Below are positions 1 to 8,986 of a DNA stretch of 17,286 bases, piece after piece. The DNA is from Giesbergeria sp. (GTDB lineage Bacteria > Pseudomonadota > Gammaproteobacteria > Burkholderiales > Burkholderiaceae_C). The notes beneath the pieces are model-generated. The model was not told the origin of the DNA. It saw nothing but the letters and a program-made list of their open reading frames with translations, and ran no database searches. Every line of letters starts with the position of its first letter. The stretch's first letter is position 1. The translations under genes and the position numbers were made by a program. The stretch lies in the NCBI GenBank assembly GCA_017987055.1, contig JAGNUJ010000022.1, forward strand, positions 1 through 17,286, written 5' to 3'.

Positions 1-48
1 TTTGACACGCTGCGCAAAAAATTACGCTGGAATGAGGGAGGCTCCTGA
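1..48 (+). CDS. nadK: NAD kinase, C-terminal end (partial)
   Basis: Only the last 15 codons and the TGA stop are in the window; the 5' part lies outside. Reading from base 1 gives a basic, Trp-containing tail (FDTLRKKLRWNEGGS) that resembles the C-terminus of betaproteobacterial NAD kinases, which phosphorylate NAD to NADP. The identification rests mainly on context: nadK lies directly upstream of recN in many proteobacteria. The recN Shine-Dalgarno sequence GAGGGAGG lies inside this tail and recN begins 2 bases after the stop, which suggests one transcript. The peptide is too short for certainty. Confidence 0.6.
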   Translation, partial: FDTLRKKLRWNEGGS

Positions 49-50
49 CG

Positions 51-1733
51 ATGGCTTTAAAGCGCATCACGCTGCGCGATTTTGTGATTGTGCAGGCGCT
101 TGACTTAGATCTGAGCAGCGGCTTTACCGCGCTAACTGGCGAAACCGGCGCGGGCAAATCCATCTTGATCGATGCGCTGCAACTGACGCTGGGTGCCAGA
201 GCCGATGTCGGTGCCGTGCGCGAAGGCGCAGCGCGCACCGATGTGAGTGCCGAATTTGATTGCCCCACAGCGCTGCACCCTTGGTTAAGTGAAGCTGGCT
301 TTGAAGCCGACGACAGCCTGCTGCTGCGGCGCACCGTCGATAGCCAAGGCAAAAGCCGCGCGTGGATTAACGGCAGCCCTGCCACCGCCTCGCAACTGCG
401 CTTTGCGGGCGGGCAGTTGATTGACATCCACGGCCAGCACGCATGGCAAAAATTGACGCAAGCGGATGCGGTGCGCCAATTGCTCGATGCCTACGCCGGC
501 ACCAACGACCACGAAGTCAACAGCTGCTGGACGCAGTGGCGCGCAGCACAAAAAACCCTAGAGCACGCCCGCACCGCGCAAGAGTCGCTGCAGCGCGAGC
601 GCGAGCGCTTGCAGTGGCAAGTTGCCGAAGTCAGCAAGCTAGCTCCAGCAGAGCACGAGTGGGAAGAGCTCAACACCCAGCACACGCGCTTGGCGCACGC
701 GCAGTCGTTACTAGAAGCGGCGCAAAGCGCCATCACCGAGTTGGATGGCGACGAATCGGGCGCAAGCCACCACCTGTCACGCGCACACCATTTGCTGACC
801 GACTTAGAACACTTGGAGCCTGAATTTGTCAGCCTGACCGACACCTTGGCCTCCAGCATTGCCCAAGCCCGTGAGGCAGCGCGCGAATTGCAGTTGTACC
901 TGCGCCGCACCGAACTCGACCCGCACCGGCTGGCCGAGCTAGATGCCCGCCTGTCGTTGTGGCTGACGCTGGCACGGCGCTACAAACGCGAGCCGGCAGA
1001 GCTGCCAGCGCTGTGGAACGGCTGGAAAGCCGAACTCCAGCGGTTGGATGAAGCGGTAGATTTGGAGGCGCTAGAAGCGGCTGAAAGCGCGGGCGCTGCC
1101 AGCTATTTGGCTGCTGCTCGCCAACTGTCTTTGGCGCGCAACACCGCCGCCCCGCGGCTATCGCGCGCCATCAGCCAAGCCATGCAAGAGCTGGGCATGG
1201 TGGGCGGTCGGTTTGATGTGTCGATGGATCGGGCAGCGCAGCCCAGCAGCCACGGCATCGACGACATTGTTTTTAAGGTTGCCAGCCATGCTGGCATGAC
1301 ACCTCGCCCGATCGCCAAAGTCGCCTCGGGCGGGGAGCTGTCGCGGATTTCTTTGGCCATCGCCGTCGCTACCAGCTCGCTGGGCACGGCAGAAACCTTG
1401 ATTTTTGACGAGGTGGATTCGGGCGTGGGCGGTGCGGTAGCAGAAACCGTCGGGCGCTTGATGCAGCAACTCGGCGGCGAGCGGCAAGTGCTGGCCGTCA
1501 CCCACTTGCCGCAAGTGGCGGCTTGCGCAGACCACCATTTGGTCGTCTCCAAACTGCACAGCGCAACCGGCGCTTCAAGCACCGTCACCCTCGTCGAACA
1601 AGCACAACGGGTGGCCGAATTAGCGCGAATGCTCGGCGGCGAGCGGGTCTCCAACACCACCTTGGCACATGCCCAAGAAATGCTCAATGCTGCAGCCAGC
1701 CCATTCAATCCATTGAGGAGCACACCAACATGA
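51..1733 (+). CDS. recN: DNA repair protein RecN
   Basis: RecN is an SMC-like ATPase that acts in RecA-dependent double-strand break repair. The 560-residue product has the usual family length (about 550-560). Visible motifs are the N-terminal Walker A GETGAGKS (residues 30-37), a long charged central region rich in Leu, Glu, Gln and Arg that fits a coiled coil (about 150-370), the ABC signature SGGELS (426-431) and Walker B IFDEVDSG (from residue 451). The ATG at 51 is supported by GAGGGAGG at 34-41, 9 bases upstream. The gene sits 2 bases after the nadK stop and its TGA overlaps the rapZ ATG, so nadK-recN-rapZ is probably co-transcribed. No SOS box can be judged because the real promoter lies outside the window. 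Confidence 0.97.
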   Translation: MALKRITLRDFVIVQALDLDLSSGFTALTGETGAGKSILIDALQLTLGARADVGAVREGAARTDVSAEFDCPTALHPWLSEAGFEADDSLLLRRTVDSQGKSRAWINGSPATASQLRFAGGQLIDIHGQHAWQKLTQADAVRQLLDAYAGTNDHEVNSCWTQWRAAQKTLEHARTAQESLQRERERLQWQVAEVSKLAPAEHEWEELNTQHTRLAHAQSLLEAAQSAITELDGDESGASHHLSRAHHLLTDLEHLEPEFVSLTDTLASSIAQAREAARELQLYLRRTELDPHRLAELDARLSLWLTLARRYKREPAELPALWNGWKAELQRLDEAVDLEALEAAESAGAASYLAAARQLSLARNTAAPRLSRAISQAMQELGMVGGRFDVSMDRAAQPSSHGIDDIVFKVASHAGMTPRPIAKVASGGELSRISLAIAVATSSLGTAETLIFDEVDSGVGGAVAETVGRLMQQLGGERQVLAVTHLPQVAACADHHLVVSKLHSATGASSTVTLVEQAQRVAELARMLGGERVSNTTLAHAQEMLNAAASPFNPLRSTPT

Positions 1734-2629
1734 CCACAACAGCGACCACAACCGCAACCACGTGCATGGCGTTAGAAATTGTCCTAATCACCGGCATGTC
1801 GGGATCGGGGAAATCGGTCGCTTTGCGGGCGCTGGAAGATGCCAGTTATTACTGCGTTGACAACCTGCCACCCGAGCTGCTGTCGCAGTTTGTCAACTTA
1901 GAGCTAAGGCACTACGGCAACAAAGTCGCCATTGCTGTCGATGTGCGCAGCGCCACCTCTTTGCCGCAGTTACCGGCGGCGCTGGAGCAACTGCGCCAGC
2001 AAGGCGTGGCCATCCGTTCGATTTTTCTGGACGCGACGACGGACACCTTGGTGCGGCGCTTTTCTGAAACTCGCCGACGCCATCCTTTGTCCAACGACGC
2101 ACCTAACGAGAGCTCACGCGGGCTGATGCAAGCGATTGAGCTCGAGCGCGAGCTGCTGGCCGAGCTGCGCGAGCAATCACACGTGATTGACACCAGCACC
2201 ATCCGCCCATCGCAGCTACAGGGCTATGTCAAAACCTTTATTTCTGCGGCACCAGAGCAACTGAATTTGGTGTTTCAGTCCTTTGCATTCAAACGCGGCA
2301 TTCCGGTCGATGCGGACTTTGTTTTTGACGTGCGTATGTTGCCCAACCCGCACTACGAGCCCGAGTTGCGCGAGCTGACCGGGTGCGATGGGCCGGTCGC
2401 GGCCTTTTTGCGCCAACAGCCCGAAGTGGCGTTGATGCGCAGCCATATTGAGCAATTTTTAACGCATTGGCTGGATTTTTTGGCCAACAACCACCGCAGC
2501 TATGTCACGGTGGCCATTGGCTGCACCGGTGGGCAACACCGCTCGGTGTATTTGGTCGAGCGGCTGGCGGAAACCTTTGGTCAGCGCTGGGCTACCCTGC
2601 GGCGCCATCGGGAACTGGACGCTAGATAA
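1730..2629 (+). CDS. rapZ: RapZ / YvcJ-family nucleotide-binding protein (RNase adapter)
   Basis: The product is a 299-residue P-loop protein of the RapZ family (E. coli 284 residues). In E. coli RapZ presents the sRNA GlmZ to RNase E and so controls glucosamine-6-phosphate synthase; whether this holds in betaproteobacteria is not shown here. Seen: Walker A GMSGSGKS (residues 22-29), DNLPPELL (44-51), and the conserved C-terminal block GCTGGQHRS (264-272). The ATG at 1730 overlaps the recN stop as ATGA and has GAGGAG 9 bases upstream. It adds a Thr-rich 12-residue leader before a second in-frame ATG at 1766, which lacks a ribosome binding site but gives a product closer to the usual family length. 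An earlier in-frame start inside recN is rejected because it would overlap recN by about 200 bases. Confidence 0.95.
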   Translation: MTTTATTTATTCMALEIVLITGMSGSGKSVALRALEDASYYCVDNLPPELLSQFVNLELRHYGNKVAIAVDVRSATSLPQLPAALEQLRQQGVAIRSIFLDATTDTLVRRFSETRRRHPLSNDAPNESSRGLMQAIELERELLAELREQSHVIDTSTIRPSQLQGYVKTFISAAPEQLNLVFQSFAFKRGIPVDADFVFDVRMLPNPHYEPELRELTGCDGPVAAFLRQQPEVALMRSHIEQFLTHWLDFLANNHRSYVTVAIGCTGGQHRSVYLVERLAETFGQRWATLRRHRELDAR

Positions 2630-2648
2630 CGCTTCAGCCGCCGAGGCA

Positions 2649-2698
2649 ATTAATTAAAAATAATAGCTACTAGCGCACGTATTTAAAGGGCTAGAGGC
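2649..2698 (+). repeat. Interspersed palindromic repeat, copy 1
   Basis: This lies in the 129-base gap between convergent rapZ and mutY. It begins with ATTAATTAAA and continues with a 37-base core (2662-2698) that matches copy 2 at 12465-12501 at 35 of 37 positions. The core has imperfect inverted arms CTAGC and GCTAG around an A/T-rich centre and ends CTAGAGGC. The rest of the gap shows no hairpin with a T-run, so this repeat is the main structure available between the two converging genes. Confidence 0.85.
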
Positions 2699-2758
2699 CA
2701 AAAACACTACAAAATAACCCAAAACAAGGCTGGATTGGGCAGTGCGCAGCCCGACTAA

Positions 2759-3820
2759 CTAAGCGGTATCGAGCAGCTTGCGTATCGGTGCCGGCAAACC
2801 CAAAGCCGTCCATTGGGCACGGGTAACCCAAGCGCTGTTGGAGTCTGCTGCGGCACCAGCGTCTGCGTCAACGCCAGCAGCTACCTCGACCAGCACGGGG
2901 TGCAAATGAAAGTCCCGGTGCGTCAAAACGTGCAAAAAAGGCGGTAACTCCACAACTCGCTTCGCTGAGGCCACTGCGCTGTGGGCAATAGCGTCAGCAC
3001 GCTGTGCATACATAGGCACGCAATGCAAGCCAGACCAAATGCCGCTAGAGGGGCGGCGCTCCAAACGCACCCGACCTTGGCTGTCGCGCAGCAGCAGCAA
3101 CCACCACGACTGGGCTTTACGCACCAGCTTGCGGGTTTTGACGGGGTAGTTTTCAGGCGCGCCTTCTTGCTGCGCCACACATTGCGATTGCACCGGGCAC
3201 AGCAAGCACTGGGGCTTGCGCGCAAGGCAAACCATGGCACCCAAGTCCATCAAGCCTTGGGTATAGCGCGGCATGGATTGTTCAAGTTGGGTGCGGGGCA
3301 ATAAATCTGTAGCGCGATCCCAAAGTGCGCGCTCGTTAGCTGCCACAGCCAAATCAGCGCCAAAGCCCAGCGCCCGGGTCAACACCCGGCGCACGTTGGC
3401 ATCCAAAATCGCCACGCGCTCGCTAAAGCAAAACGCGGCAATAGCCCCAGCGGTCGAGCGACCAATGCCCGGCAGACTTTGCAAAACCTCTGCTGTGCGG
3501 GGAAATTGACCGCCATGCAGCGCCATCACCTGCTGGGCGCAGCGGTGCAAATTACGCGCTCGGCTGTAGTAGCCCAAACCACTCCAGAGCGCCAGCACAT
3601 CATCTTCAGAGGCTTCTGCCAACGCATTTACATCTGGAAAGCGCGCCAAAAAACGCGGGTAGTAATCCAGCACCGTACTCACCTGAGTTTGCTGAAGCAT
3701 GACCTCTGAGAGCCACACCCGATAAGGCTCACGCGTCTGTTGCCAGGGCAAGTGACTGCGGCCATGCACGGCTTGCCAACGCACCACCTGCGTAGAAAAC
3801 GAAACAGACTCGCTCATCAT
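2759..3820 (-). CDS. mutY: Adenine DNA glycosylase MutY
   Basis: MutY removes adenine mispaired with 8-oxoguanine. The 353-residue product matches family length. Seen: SEVMLQQTQV with the catalytic Glu39, the helix-hairpin-helix LPGIGRSTAGAI (116-127), the catalytic Asp140 in ILDANVRRVL, and the [4Fe-4S] ligands C198, C205, C208 and C214 in the exact C-x6-C-x2-C-x5-C spacing. After about residue 230 a MutT-like C-terminal domain follows, which in this family recognises the oxidised base. The start ATG at 3820 overlaps the stop of the upstream dynamin-like gene (ATGA), pointing to translational coupling; a second ATG follows at once (3817). Only a weak ribosome binding site (AGG) precedes it. 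MutM, its partner in 8-oxoguanine repair, is encoded two genes upstream on the same strand. Confidence 0.97.
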   Translation of the reverse strand: MMSESVSFSTQVVRWQAVHGRSHLPWQQTREPYRVWLSEVMLQQTQVSTVLDYYPRFLARFPDVNALAEASEDDVLALWSGLGYYSRARNLHRCAQQVMALHGGQFPRTAEVLQSLPGIGRSTAGAIAAFCFSERVAILDANVRRVLTRALGFGADLAVAANERALWDRATDLLPRTQLEQSMPRYTQGLMDLGAMVCLARKPQCLLCPVQSQCVAQQEGAPENYPVKTRKLVRKAQSWWLLLLRDSQGRVRLERRPSSGIWSGLHCVPMYAQRADAIAHSAVASAKRVVELPPFLHVLTHRDFHLHPVLVEVAAGVDADAGAAADSNSAWVTRAQWTALGLPAPIRKLLDTA

Positions 3821-5778
3821 GGTGCCTGATAAGAAGGTGATTGCTGCGTTTGATACAACCCTGGCAAGGCCATCAATTCAGCCGTCAATTCACCCAGGCG
3901 CTTATCCAATTGCACCAGCGCTTTCTCGCTGTCTTCGATCTCTGTAATGCGCTCCACCAAACCGCCCGCAGCTTGCTGGATACGATCGACAGCCTCAATC
4001 CGGCGTATGAAGCTTCTTTTACGCTCACGCAACTGAGCGTCCAACTGAGTCATTGCCGATTTACTCCACAGATCCAAATCATTGGTTGCCGACTCCAGCA
4101 CCGCCCGTAGGCGCATAGCCAGCGCACGCGCCAAGCGCAAAGCAAACTCAGGCTGGGTTAACTTCAGCACATTGCTAACACTCAAGTACTGCGCATGACT
4201 TTGCTCGATACGCGCTAAATCCAGAGCACAGTCATTTAGTTGCGGAGCAGCAGGCACTTGCAACGAAAAACCAAACTCTGCATTCAGTTGGCGAAAAGTG
4301 CCTTCCAGCATGGCTTGAATTTCGACCGATGATGCCTGCGCCGCATCCAATGCGGCTTTGACTCTTTCAAAGACCAGTGCATATTGCTTGCGGACACCCA
4401 GCTTGAGACCCGTTTGCTCCAGCGTCTGCGTCAGCTCAGCCATATGGATTTTTAACGCTTTGGCACCTAGCCTATGAAACACCTCGCGCAGCAGCTTCAA
4501 ATGCACGCCGCGCACGGCATGGATCTTGGCGGAGCTGGTCTCAAATTCATACTGCTCTTGCTCGATACGGCGGCGCATGGAATCAATCACCGAGACATTT
4601 TTACCGCGCAAGCTGCGCAGCTCTAGCATTTGCTCATCTAGATCACGGCGCCGAATATTGATCACACGGCCAGTTTCGGCACGCAAGCTGGCGATGCCGT
4701 CCGTAATAGCGGCACGCAAAATATCTTGGCGACGTCCCATAATGTTTTTGGCTAGTGCATCTTCCAACAGAGGTAAACCACTGGCGCGCAGCAACGCCTC
4801 ATCGTTGGTAATTTTGGCGACTAAACCTTTTTGTGCTGATACGGGAACTACTTGATCTGGGCGCACCTGCAGCATCTCCCCAGACGCTTGGCACTGGCGC
4901 TTTAGCTGAGCCTGCACTTGCTCAGGCGAACTCAGCGTGTCCCATAAAGTATCAATTTTATTGAGTACCACTAGCCGCGCTTCGCTACCGGCCTCTGTGG
5001 AAATAAGGTGCTCGCGCCAGATGGCTAAATCTGAGCGCGTCACCCCCGTATCCGCACCCAAAATAAAAACCACCGCATGCGCTTGCGGTATCAGACTGAC
5101 CGTTAATTCGGGCTCGGCACCCACCGCGTTCAAACCCGGTGTATCCAAAATGACCAAGCCTTGCTTGAGCAAAGGATGGGGCATATTGATGATGGCATGG
5201 CGCCACATCGGTACTTCGACACGCCCTTGCGAATCGACGACTGGATTTTGATCTGCCACTTCATCGTGCCAAAACCCCAAATTGCGCGCCTCATCTACGC
5301 TGACATGGCGTACCTGCGCTACTCTTTCTATCGATTTTGCTACCTGCTCAGGGTTGTGAATATCCAGAGGAATATCGATCCAACGATCACGCTTCAAGCG
5401 CCACTCGGCCAAGCCTTGCGATTGCAGGCGCGTTTCAATCGGCAGCAGACACAAACTGGGCGGCAACGCGGCGTCATAACCCAATTCGGTTGGGCACATA
5501 GTGGTTCGCCCGGCACTGGCTGGCATGATGCGGCGGCCATAATCAGCAAAGAAAATAGCATTGATCAATTCAGACTTACCGCGTGAAAACTCAGCCACAA
5601 ATGCCACCATCATTTTATCAGTGCGCACTTGATTTTCTAAGCGCAATAAGCGCTCCTCGACCGCATCGTCCATTAACTCATGGGACGACATCCAGTCGGC
5701 TAGTCGCTTTAACTGCTGAGAAAACTCACGTCGCCAGACTCCATGGTGTGCGAATTTTTCGTTGAATGATGCTCCCAC
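3817..5778 (-). CDS. Dynamin-like GTPase
   Basis: The 653-residue product has a GTPase domain in its N-terminal half and a long helical C-terminal half. Seen: a P-loop AEFSRGKS (62-69) with Ala where the classical motif starts with Gly, a DTPG G3 motif (212-215) and an NKID G4 motif (273-276). From about residue 370 to 640 the protein is rich in charged heptad-like helix, as in bacterial dynamin-like proteins, which remodel or tether membranes. No transmembrane segment is evident, so any membrane contact would be peripheral. The start is GTG at 5778, with GGGAG 4 bases upstream. The 3' end overlaps mutY by ATGA, and mutM ends 58 bases upstream. The in vivo role is unknown; the family assignment is firm. 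Confidence 0.88.
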   Translation of the reverse strand: MGASFNEKFAHHGVWRREFSQQLKRLADWMSSHELMDDAVEERLLRLENQVRTDKMMVAFVAEFSRGKSELINAIFFADYGRRIMPASAGRTTMCPTELGYDAALPPSLCLLPIETRLQSQGLAEWRLKRDRWIDIPLDIHNPEQVAKSIERVAQVRHVSVDEARNLGFWHDEVADQNPVVDSQGRVEVPMWRHAIINMPHPLLKQGLVILDTPGLNAVGAEPELTVSLIPQAHAVVFILGADTGVTRSDLAIWREHLISTEAGSEARLVVLNKIDTLWDTLSSPEQVQAQLKRQCQASGEMLQVRPDQVVPVSAQKGLVAKITNDEALLRASGLPLLEDALAKNIMGRRQDILRAAITDGIASLRAETGRVINIRRRDLDEQMLELRSLRGKNVSVIDSMRRRIEQEQYEFETSSAKIHAVRGVHLKLLREVFHRLGAKALKIHMAELTQTLEQTGLKLGVRKQYALVFERVKAALDAAQASSVEIQAMLEGTFRQLNAEFGFSLQVPAAPQLNDCALDLARIEQSHAQYLSVSNVLKLTQPEFALRLARALAMRLRAVLESATNDLDLWSKSAMTQLDAQLRERKRSFIRRIEAVDRIQQAAGGLVERITEIEDSEKALVQLDKRLGELTAELMALPGLYQTQQSPSYQAP

Positions 5779-5836
5779 GTCGCTCCCAGAATTAAATCAA
5801 TGGCAAAAATAATGCATCGCTATAGCTAAATTTATA

Positions 5837-6652
5837 TCAAGCACTCTGGCAGGTCGGACAAAAAAAGCTGCTGCGTTGACCTTGTCGCAACATTTTTACC
5901 AAACTGCGGCAAGTATGACAGGGCAATCCCTCGCGGGCATAAACATGAGCGTTTACCTGAAAATGTCCAGCGCTGCCATCTGCACTCGAAAAATTACGCA
6001 AAGTGCTACCGCCCTTTTCTACCGCCAAACTCAGTACCTTAATAATAGCGGCATATAAGAGCTGCACACGCTGGACGCTCAGGCTTTGCGCCACCGTCGT
6101 CGGTAAAATACCCGCCAAAAACAGCGCTTCTGATGCGTAAATATTGCCGACCCCCACCACCAACCGCCCCGCCAGCAGCACTTGCTTAATGGGTGATCGA
6201 CTGGCTTGGAGCCCCGCTGCAAAAGCGGTCAACGTGAAATCATCGGACAATGGCTCCATACCCCAATGTCCCAACAGCTTGTGCGCGGGTGCGTCTTTTT
6301 CATCGGCGGCATAGACCACTGCACCAAAACGGCGCGGGTCATGCAAACGCAAAACGCCTTGCGATGTCTGTAATTCAAAATGGTCATGCACACCGCGTGG
6401 CACCAGTACTTGGGCAAAAGCCAAGCTGCCTGACATCCCCAAATGCAGCAGCAGCATTCCTTGGTCGAGATCAATCAGCAAATACTTACCCCGCCTGCGC
6501 ACGCCCAGCACCTGTCGCCCGACCAAGCTGTCAAGCGCGCAGCCTATAGGCCAGCGCAGAGGCTTTCCCATCCAGACAGAGACAATACGCGCCCCAGCAA
6601 TAGCAGCAGCAAAACTGCGGCGTGTGACCTCAACCTCAGGCAATTCAGGCAT
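5837..6652 (-). CDS. mutM: Formamidopyrimidine-DNA glycosylase MutM (Fpg)
   Basis: MutM excises 8-oxoguanine and formamidopyrimidines and nicks the DNA. The 271-residue product begins MPELPEVEV, with the catalytic Pro2 (Schiff base) and Glu3 once Met is removed. Lys56 in RRRGKYLL corresponds to the conserved lysine near position 57. The C-terminal zinc finger has C245, C248, C265 and C268 with the DNA-contacting Arg260 in QGQRSSFFC. The start at 6652 has no clear Shine-Dalgarno sequence but the MPELPEVE start is invariant in the family. The gene is divergent from the TPR gene at 6701 and 58 bases ahead of the dynamin-like gene on the same strand, so mutM-dynamin-mutY may be one operon. Confidence 0.97.
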   Translation of the reverse strand: MPELPEVEVTRRSFAAAIAGARIVSVWMGKPLRWPIGCALDSLVGRQVLGVRRRGKYLLIDLDQGMLLLHLGMSGSLAFAQVLVPRGVHDHFELQTSQGVLRLHDPRRFGAVVYAADEKDAPAHKLLGHWGMEPLSDDFTLTAFAAGLQASRSPIKQVLLAGRLVVGVGNIYASEALFLAGILPTTVAQSLSVQRVQLLYAAIIKVLSLAVEKGGSTLRNFSSADGSAGHFQVNAHVYAREGLPCHTCRSLVKMLRQGQRSSFFCPTCQSA

Positions 6653-6700
6653 AGAAATTCAGTTTAAAACAAGCGCTTAAGCATAGATTATTATGATCTG

Positions 6701-8467
6701 ATGCTTCATACCCATCGTCTTTGGACGGCTGCACTCGCTGCCGCGTTACTCACTGCTTCTGCCACCGCAGGTACGCGCCCTGTCGCTGCAATCCACAAAA
6801 CGCCTCGTCCGAGCACGACACAGGAGGAATCGCGCACTGCAGCCCAAGATGCGGAGATTTTTTACGAAATATTACTGGGAGAGATCACTACCCGCTCAGG
6901 TGATCCCAGCTCGGGCTACGCACTCATGCTGGAAGCGGCGCGCACTAGCAATGATGAAAATATCTATAAGCGCGCTGCAGACATCGCTCTGCAAGCACGC
7001 TCGGGGGAAGCAGCGTTGGCAGCGGCCAACGCATGGAAAGACGCTTGGCCTCAATCGCGCGAAGCTAACCGCTATGTACTACAACTGCTGGTGGCGCTAA
7101 ACCGCATTGCTGACACTGCCGCGCCACTCCAGCAAGAGCTACTCTTGACTAAAGCACAAGCCAAAGCCACGGCATTCCAAGCCCTGCCTCAGTTGTATCG
7201 TCGCGCTAGCGACAAAGCGCTGGCGGCCTCAGTAGTGCAACAAGCCTTAGCCAGTGACCTCAAGCATCCCGACACCGGCGCAGCCGCTTGGGCAACTGTC
7301 GGGCGTATGCGCATCTTGGCTAACGACAAAAAAGGTGCGCTAGAGGCGGCGCACCGAGCACAAAAATTTGACCCGAACTATGAAGGTACCGCCCTATTAG
7401 CGCTAGAGCTGATGGAAGAAGGCGAGGCCGAAGCCGCACCGATTGCGCGGCAATATTTTGACGGTCAACCCTTGCCAGCGCTACGCCTCATTTACGCCCG
7501 GGTACTGGTTGATTTGCAACGCCCTGCCGAATCACTGGCGCAATTGCAAGCTGCCACCCGCGAAAATCCTAGCTTGGCCGAAGGCTGGCTGATGCAAGCC
7601 ATGCTGCAAATACAAAACAAAGCGCTGGATCAAGCCGAAATCGCCTTGCAGCAATTCACTGCGGCAGCACAAGCCAGTGCAACTGATTCAGCCAACATCC
7701 CCGGGATGACACAAGCCTATTTGTTATATGCGCAAATCGCTGAAGCACAGGGCAATTTTGAAGCAGCCGAGGGTTGGCTACAACGCGTTAACAACCCTTC
7801 TGATGTCTTTAATGCCCAAATCCGCCGCGCCGCACTCTGGGCGCGCCAAGGCGAACTGACGCGGGCACGCGGCCTGCTGCACACCCTGCAAACTACCTCA
7901 ACAGAAGAAGAGCGCGTGAAGTGGATGGCCGAAGTGCAATTTTTACGCGATGCGGGCAAATACAACCAAGCGCTGGCTCTGCAAGCGCAAGCCGTGGCGC
8001 AGTTCCCCAACGATAACGACTTGCTATATGACCAAGCCATGCTGGCCGACCGTGCCGGCCAGCAACAAACCATGGAACGCCTGCTGCGCCAACTGATAGC
8101 GCGCCAACCGGACTATCACCACGCTTACAACGCACTGGGCTATTCCTTGGCCGAGCGCGGCGTGCGCCTACAAGAAGCCAAAGAGCTGATTGAAAAAGCG
8201 CTGACTTACGCTCCCGACGACCCCTTCATCACCGACAGCTTGGGCTGGGTAGAGTTTCGCCTTGGTAACCACGCGCAAGCGCTGCTGCTGCTAGAACGAG
8301 CCTTCGAGAAACGCCAAGACGCTGATATTGCTGCACATTTAGGCGAAGTACTGTGGAAACTGGGTCAACACGAGCGCGCCAAAGCGCTTTGGAAAGACGC
8401 ACAGCAACAACATCCAGACAACGAAACCCTGCGTGAAACCCTCAAACGCTTAGGCGTAGCCCTGTAA
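6701..8467 (+). CDS. Exported tetratricopeptide repeat protein
   Basis: The 588-residue product starts with a signal peptide-like segment (MLHTHR, then a hydrophobic Ala/Leu stretch to about residue 24, likely cleaved near TASATAG), so it should act in the periplasm or at the outer membrane. The rest is helical repeat; clear TPR units are visible near the C-terminus (about 473-580: NALGYSLAERG, DSLGWVEFRLGNHAQAL, LGEVLWKLGQHERAKALW). TPR proteins at this place before lolB recur in betaproteobacteria, and a role in envelope assembly is an inference from that. The stop overlaps the lolB start by one base (TAATG). No ribosome binding site precedes the ATG; an out-of-frame ATG at 6693 runs into a stop at once. 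Confidence 0.9.
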   Translation: MLHTHRLWTAALAAALLTASATAGTRPVAAIHKTPRPSTTQEESRTAAQDAEIFYEILLGEITTRSGDPSSGYALMLEAARTSNDENIYKRAADIALQARSGEAALAAANAWKDAWPQSREANRYVLQLLVALNRIADTAAPLQQELLLTKAQAKATAFQALPQLYRRASDKALAASVVQQALASDLKHPDTGAAAWATVGRMRILANDKKGALEAAHRAQKFDPNYEGTALLALELMEEGEAEAAPIARQYFDGQPLPALRLIYARVLVDLQRPAESLAQLQAATRENPSLAEGWLMQAMLQIQNKALDQAEIALQQFTAAAQASATDSANIPGMTQAYLLYAQIAEAQGNFEAAEGWLQRVNNPSDVFNAQIRRAALWARQGELTRARGLLHTLQTTSTEEERVKWMAEVQFLRDAGKYNQALALQAQAVAQFPNDNDLLYDQAMLADRAGQQQTMERLLRQLIARQPDYHHAYNALGYSLAERGVRLQEAKELIEKALTYAPDDPFITDSLGWVEFRLGNHAQALLLLERAFEKRQDADIAAHLGEVLWKLGQHERAKALWKDAQQQHPDNETLRETLKRLGVAL

Positions 8468-8982
8468 TGCCTTGGCAACATTGGCTGATAGCGCCTTGGT
8501 TGGCACCGTTAGTGCTCTTGGTGCTCTTAGCCGGCTGTGCTACACCGCCCAGCACACCCATCGAAATTCGCACGGAGCAAACCGCTTGGAGCGGTCGCCT
8601 CTCGCTGCAAGTAGAAGAGCAAATCGGCCAGGCCGCTCAATCATTTAGCGCTGCGTTTGAACTGCAAGGCGATGCCGCGCAGGGCGAACTGACCTTACTC
8701 AACCCACTGGGCAACGTGCTGGCACGTCTTAACTGGACACCTAAGCACGCCCGCCTGCAGTCAGGCGACTCTACCCAAGAGTCCACCTCACTCGACACCC
8801 TGCTGGGACAAGTGACCGGCACCGCATTACCAGTGCATGCGCTGTTTGACTGGCTGCGCGGCGTACAAACCAGCGCCTCTGGCTGGCAAGCGCAGCTGAG
8901 CGATGTTGGCCAAGGCCGACTCGAAGCCACGCGCCACACCCCCACACCGCGCGCCACCTTGCGCATAGTTTTTGAGCCATGA
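8467..8982 (+). CDS. lolB: Outer-membrane lipoprotein insertion factor LolB
   Basis: LolB receives lipoproteins from the periplasmic carrier LolA and inserts them in the outer membrane. The 171-residue product has a lipoprotein signal peptide with lipobox LLAGC, giving Cys24 as the acylated residue. The mature part has the alternating beta pattern of the LolA/LolB fold (WSGRLSLQV, FSAAFELQG, GELTLLNPLGNVLARLNW). It is shorter than E. coli LolB (207 residues), mostly at the C-terminus. The ATG overlaps the TPR gene's stop (TAATG), so translation is probably coupled. The next gene, ispE, is the classical neighbour of lolB in proteobacteria, which supports the call given the low sequence conservation of this family. 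Confidence 0.88.
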   Translation: MPWQHWLIAPWLAPLVLLVLLAGCATPPSTPIEIRTEQTAWSGRLSLQVEEQIGQAAQSFSAAFELQGDAAQGELTLLNPLGNVLARLNWTPKHARLQSGDSTQESTSLDTLLGQVTGTALPVHALFDWLRGVQTSASGWQAQLSDVGQGRLEATRHTPTPRATLRIVFEP

Positions 8983-8986
8983 CACC

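Noticed and set aside
1523..1729. In-frame upstream extension of rapZ inside recN.
   Set aside because: It would overlap recN by about 200 bases; the ATG at 1730 has a good GAGGAG and overlaps the recN stop in the usual ATGA manner.
2700..2758. GGGC...GCCC inverted repeat near 2736-2751 as a terminator between rapZ and mutY.
   Set aside because: The stem is only four base pairs with mismatches inside and there is no T-run on either side.
5779..5836. A promoter for the dynamin-like gene in the A/T-rich gap after mutM.
   Set aside because: Several TA-rich hexamers exist, but none pairs with a -35 at acceptable spacing, so no call is made.
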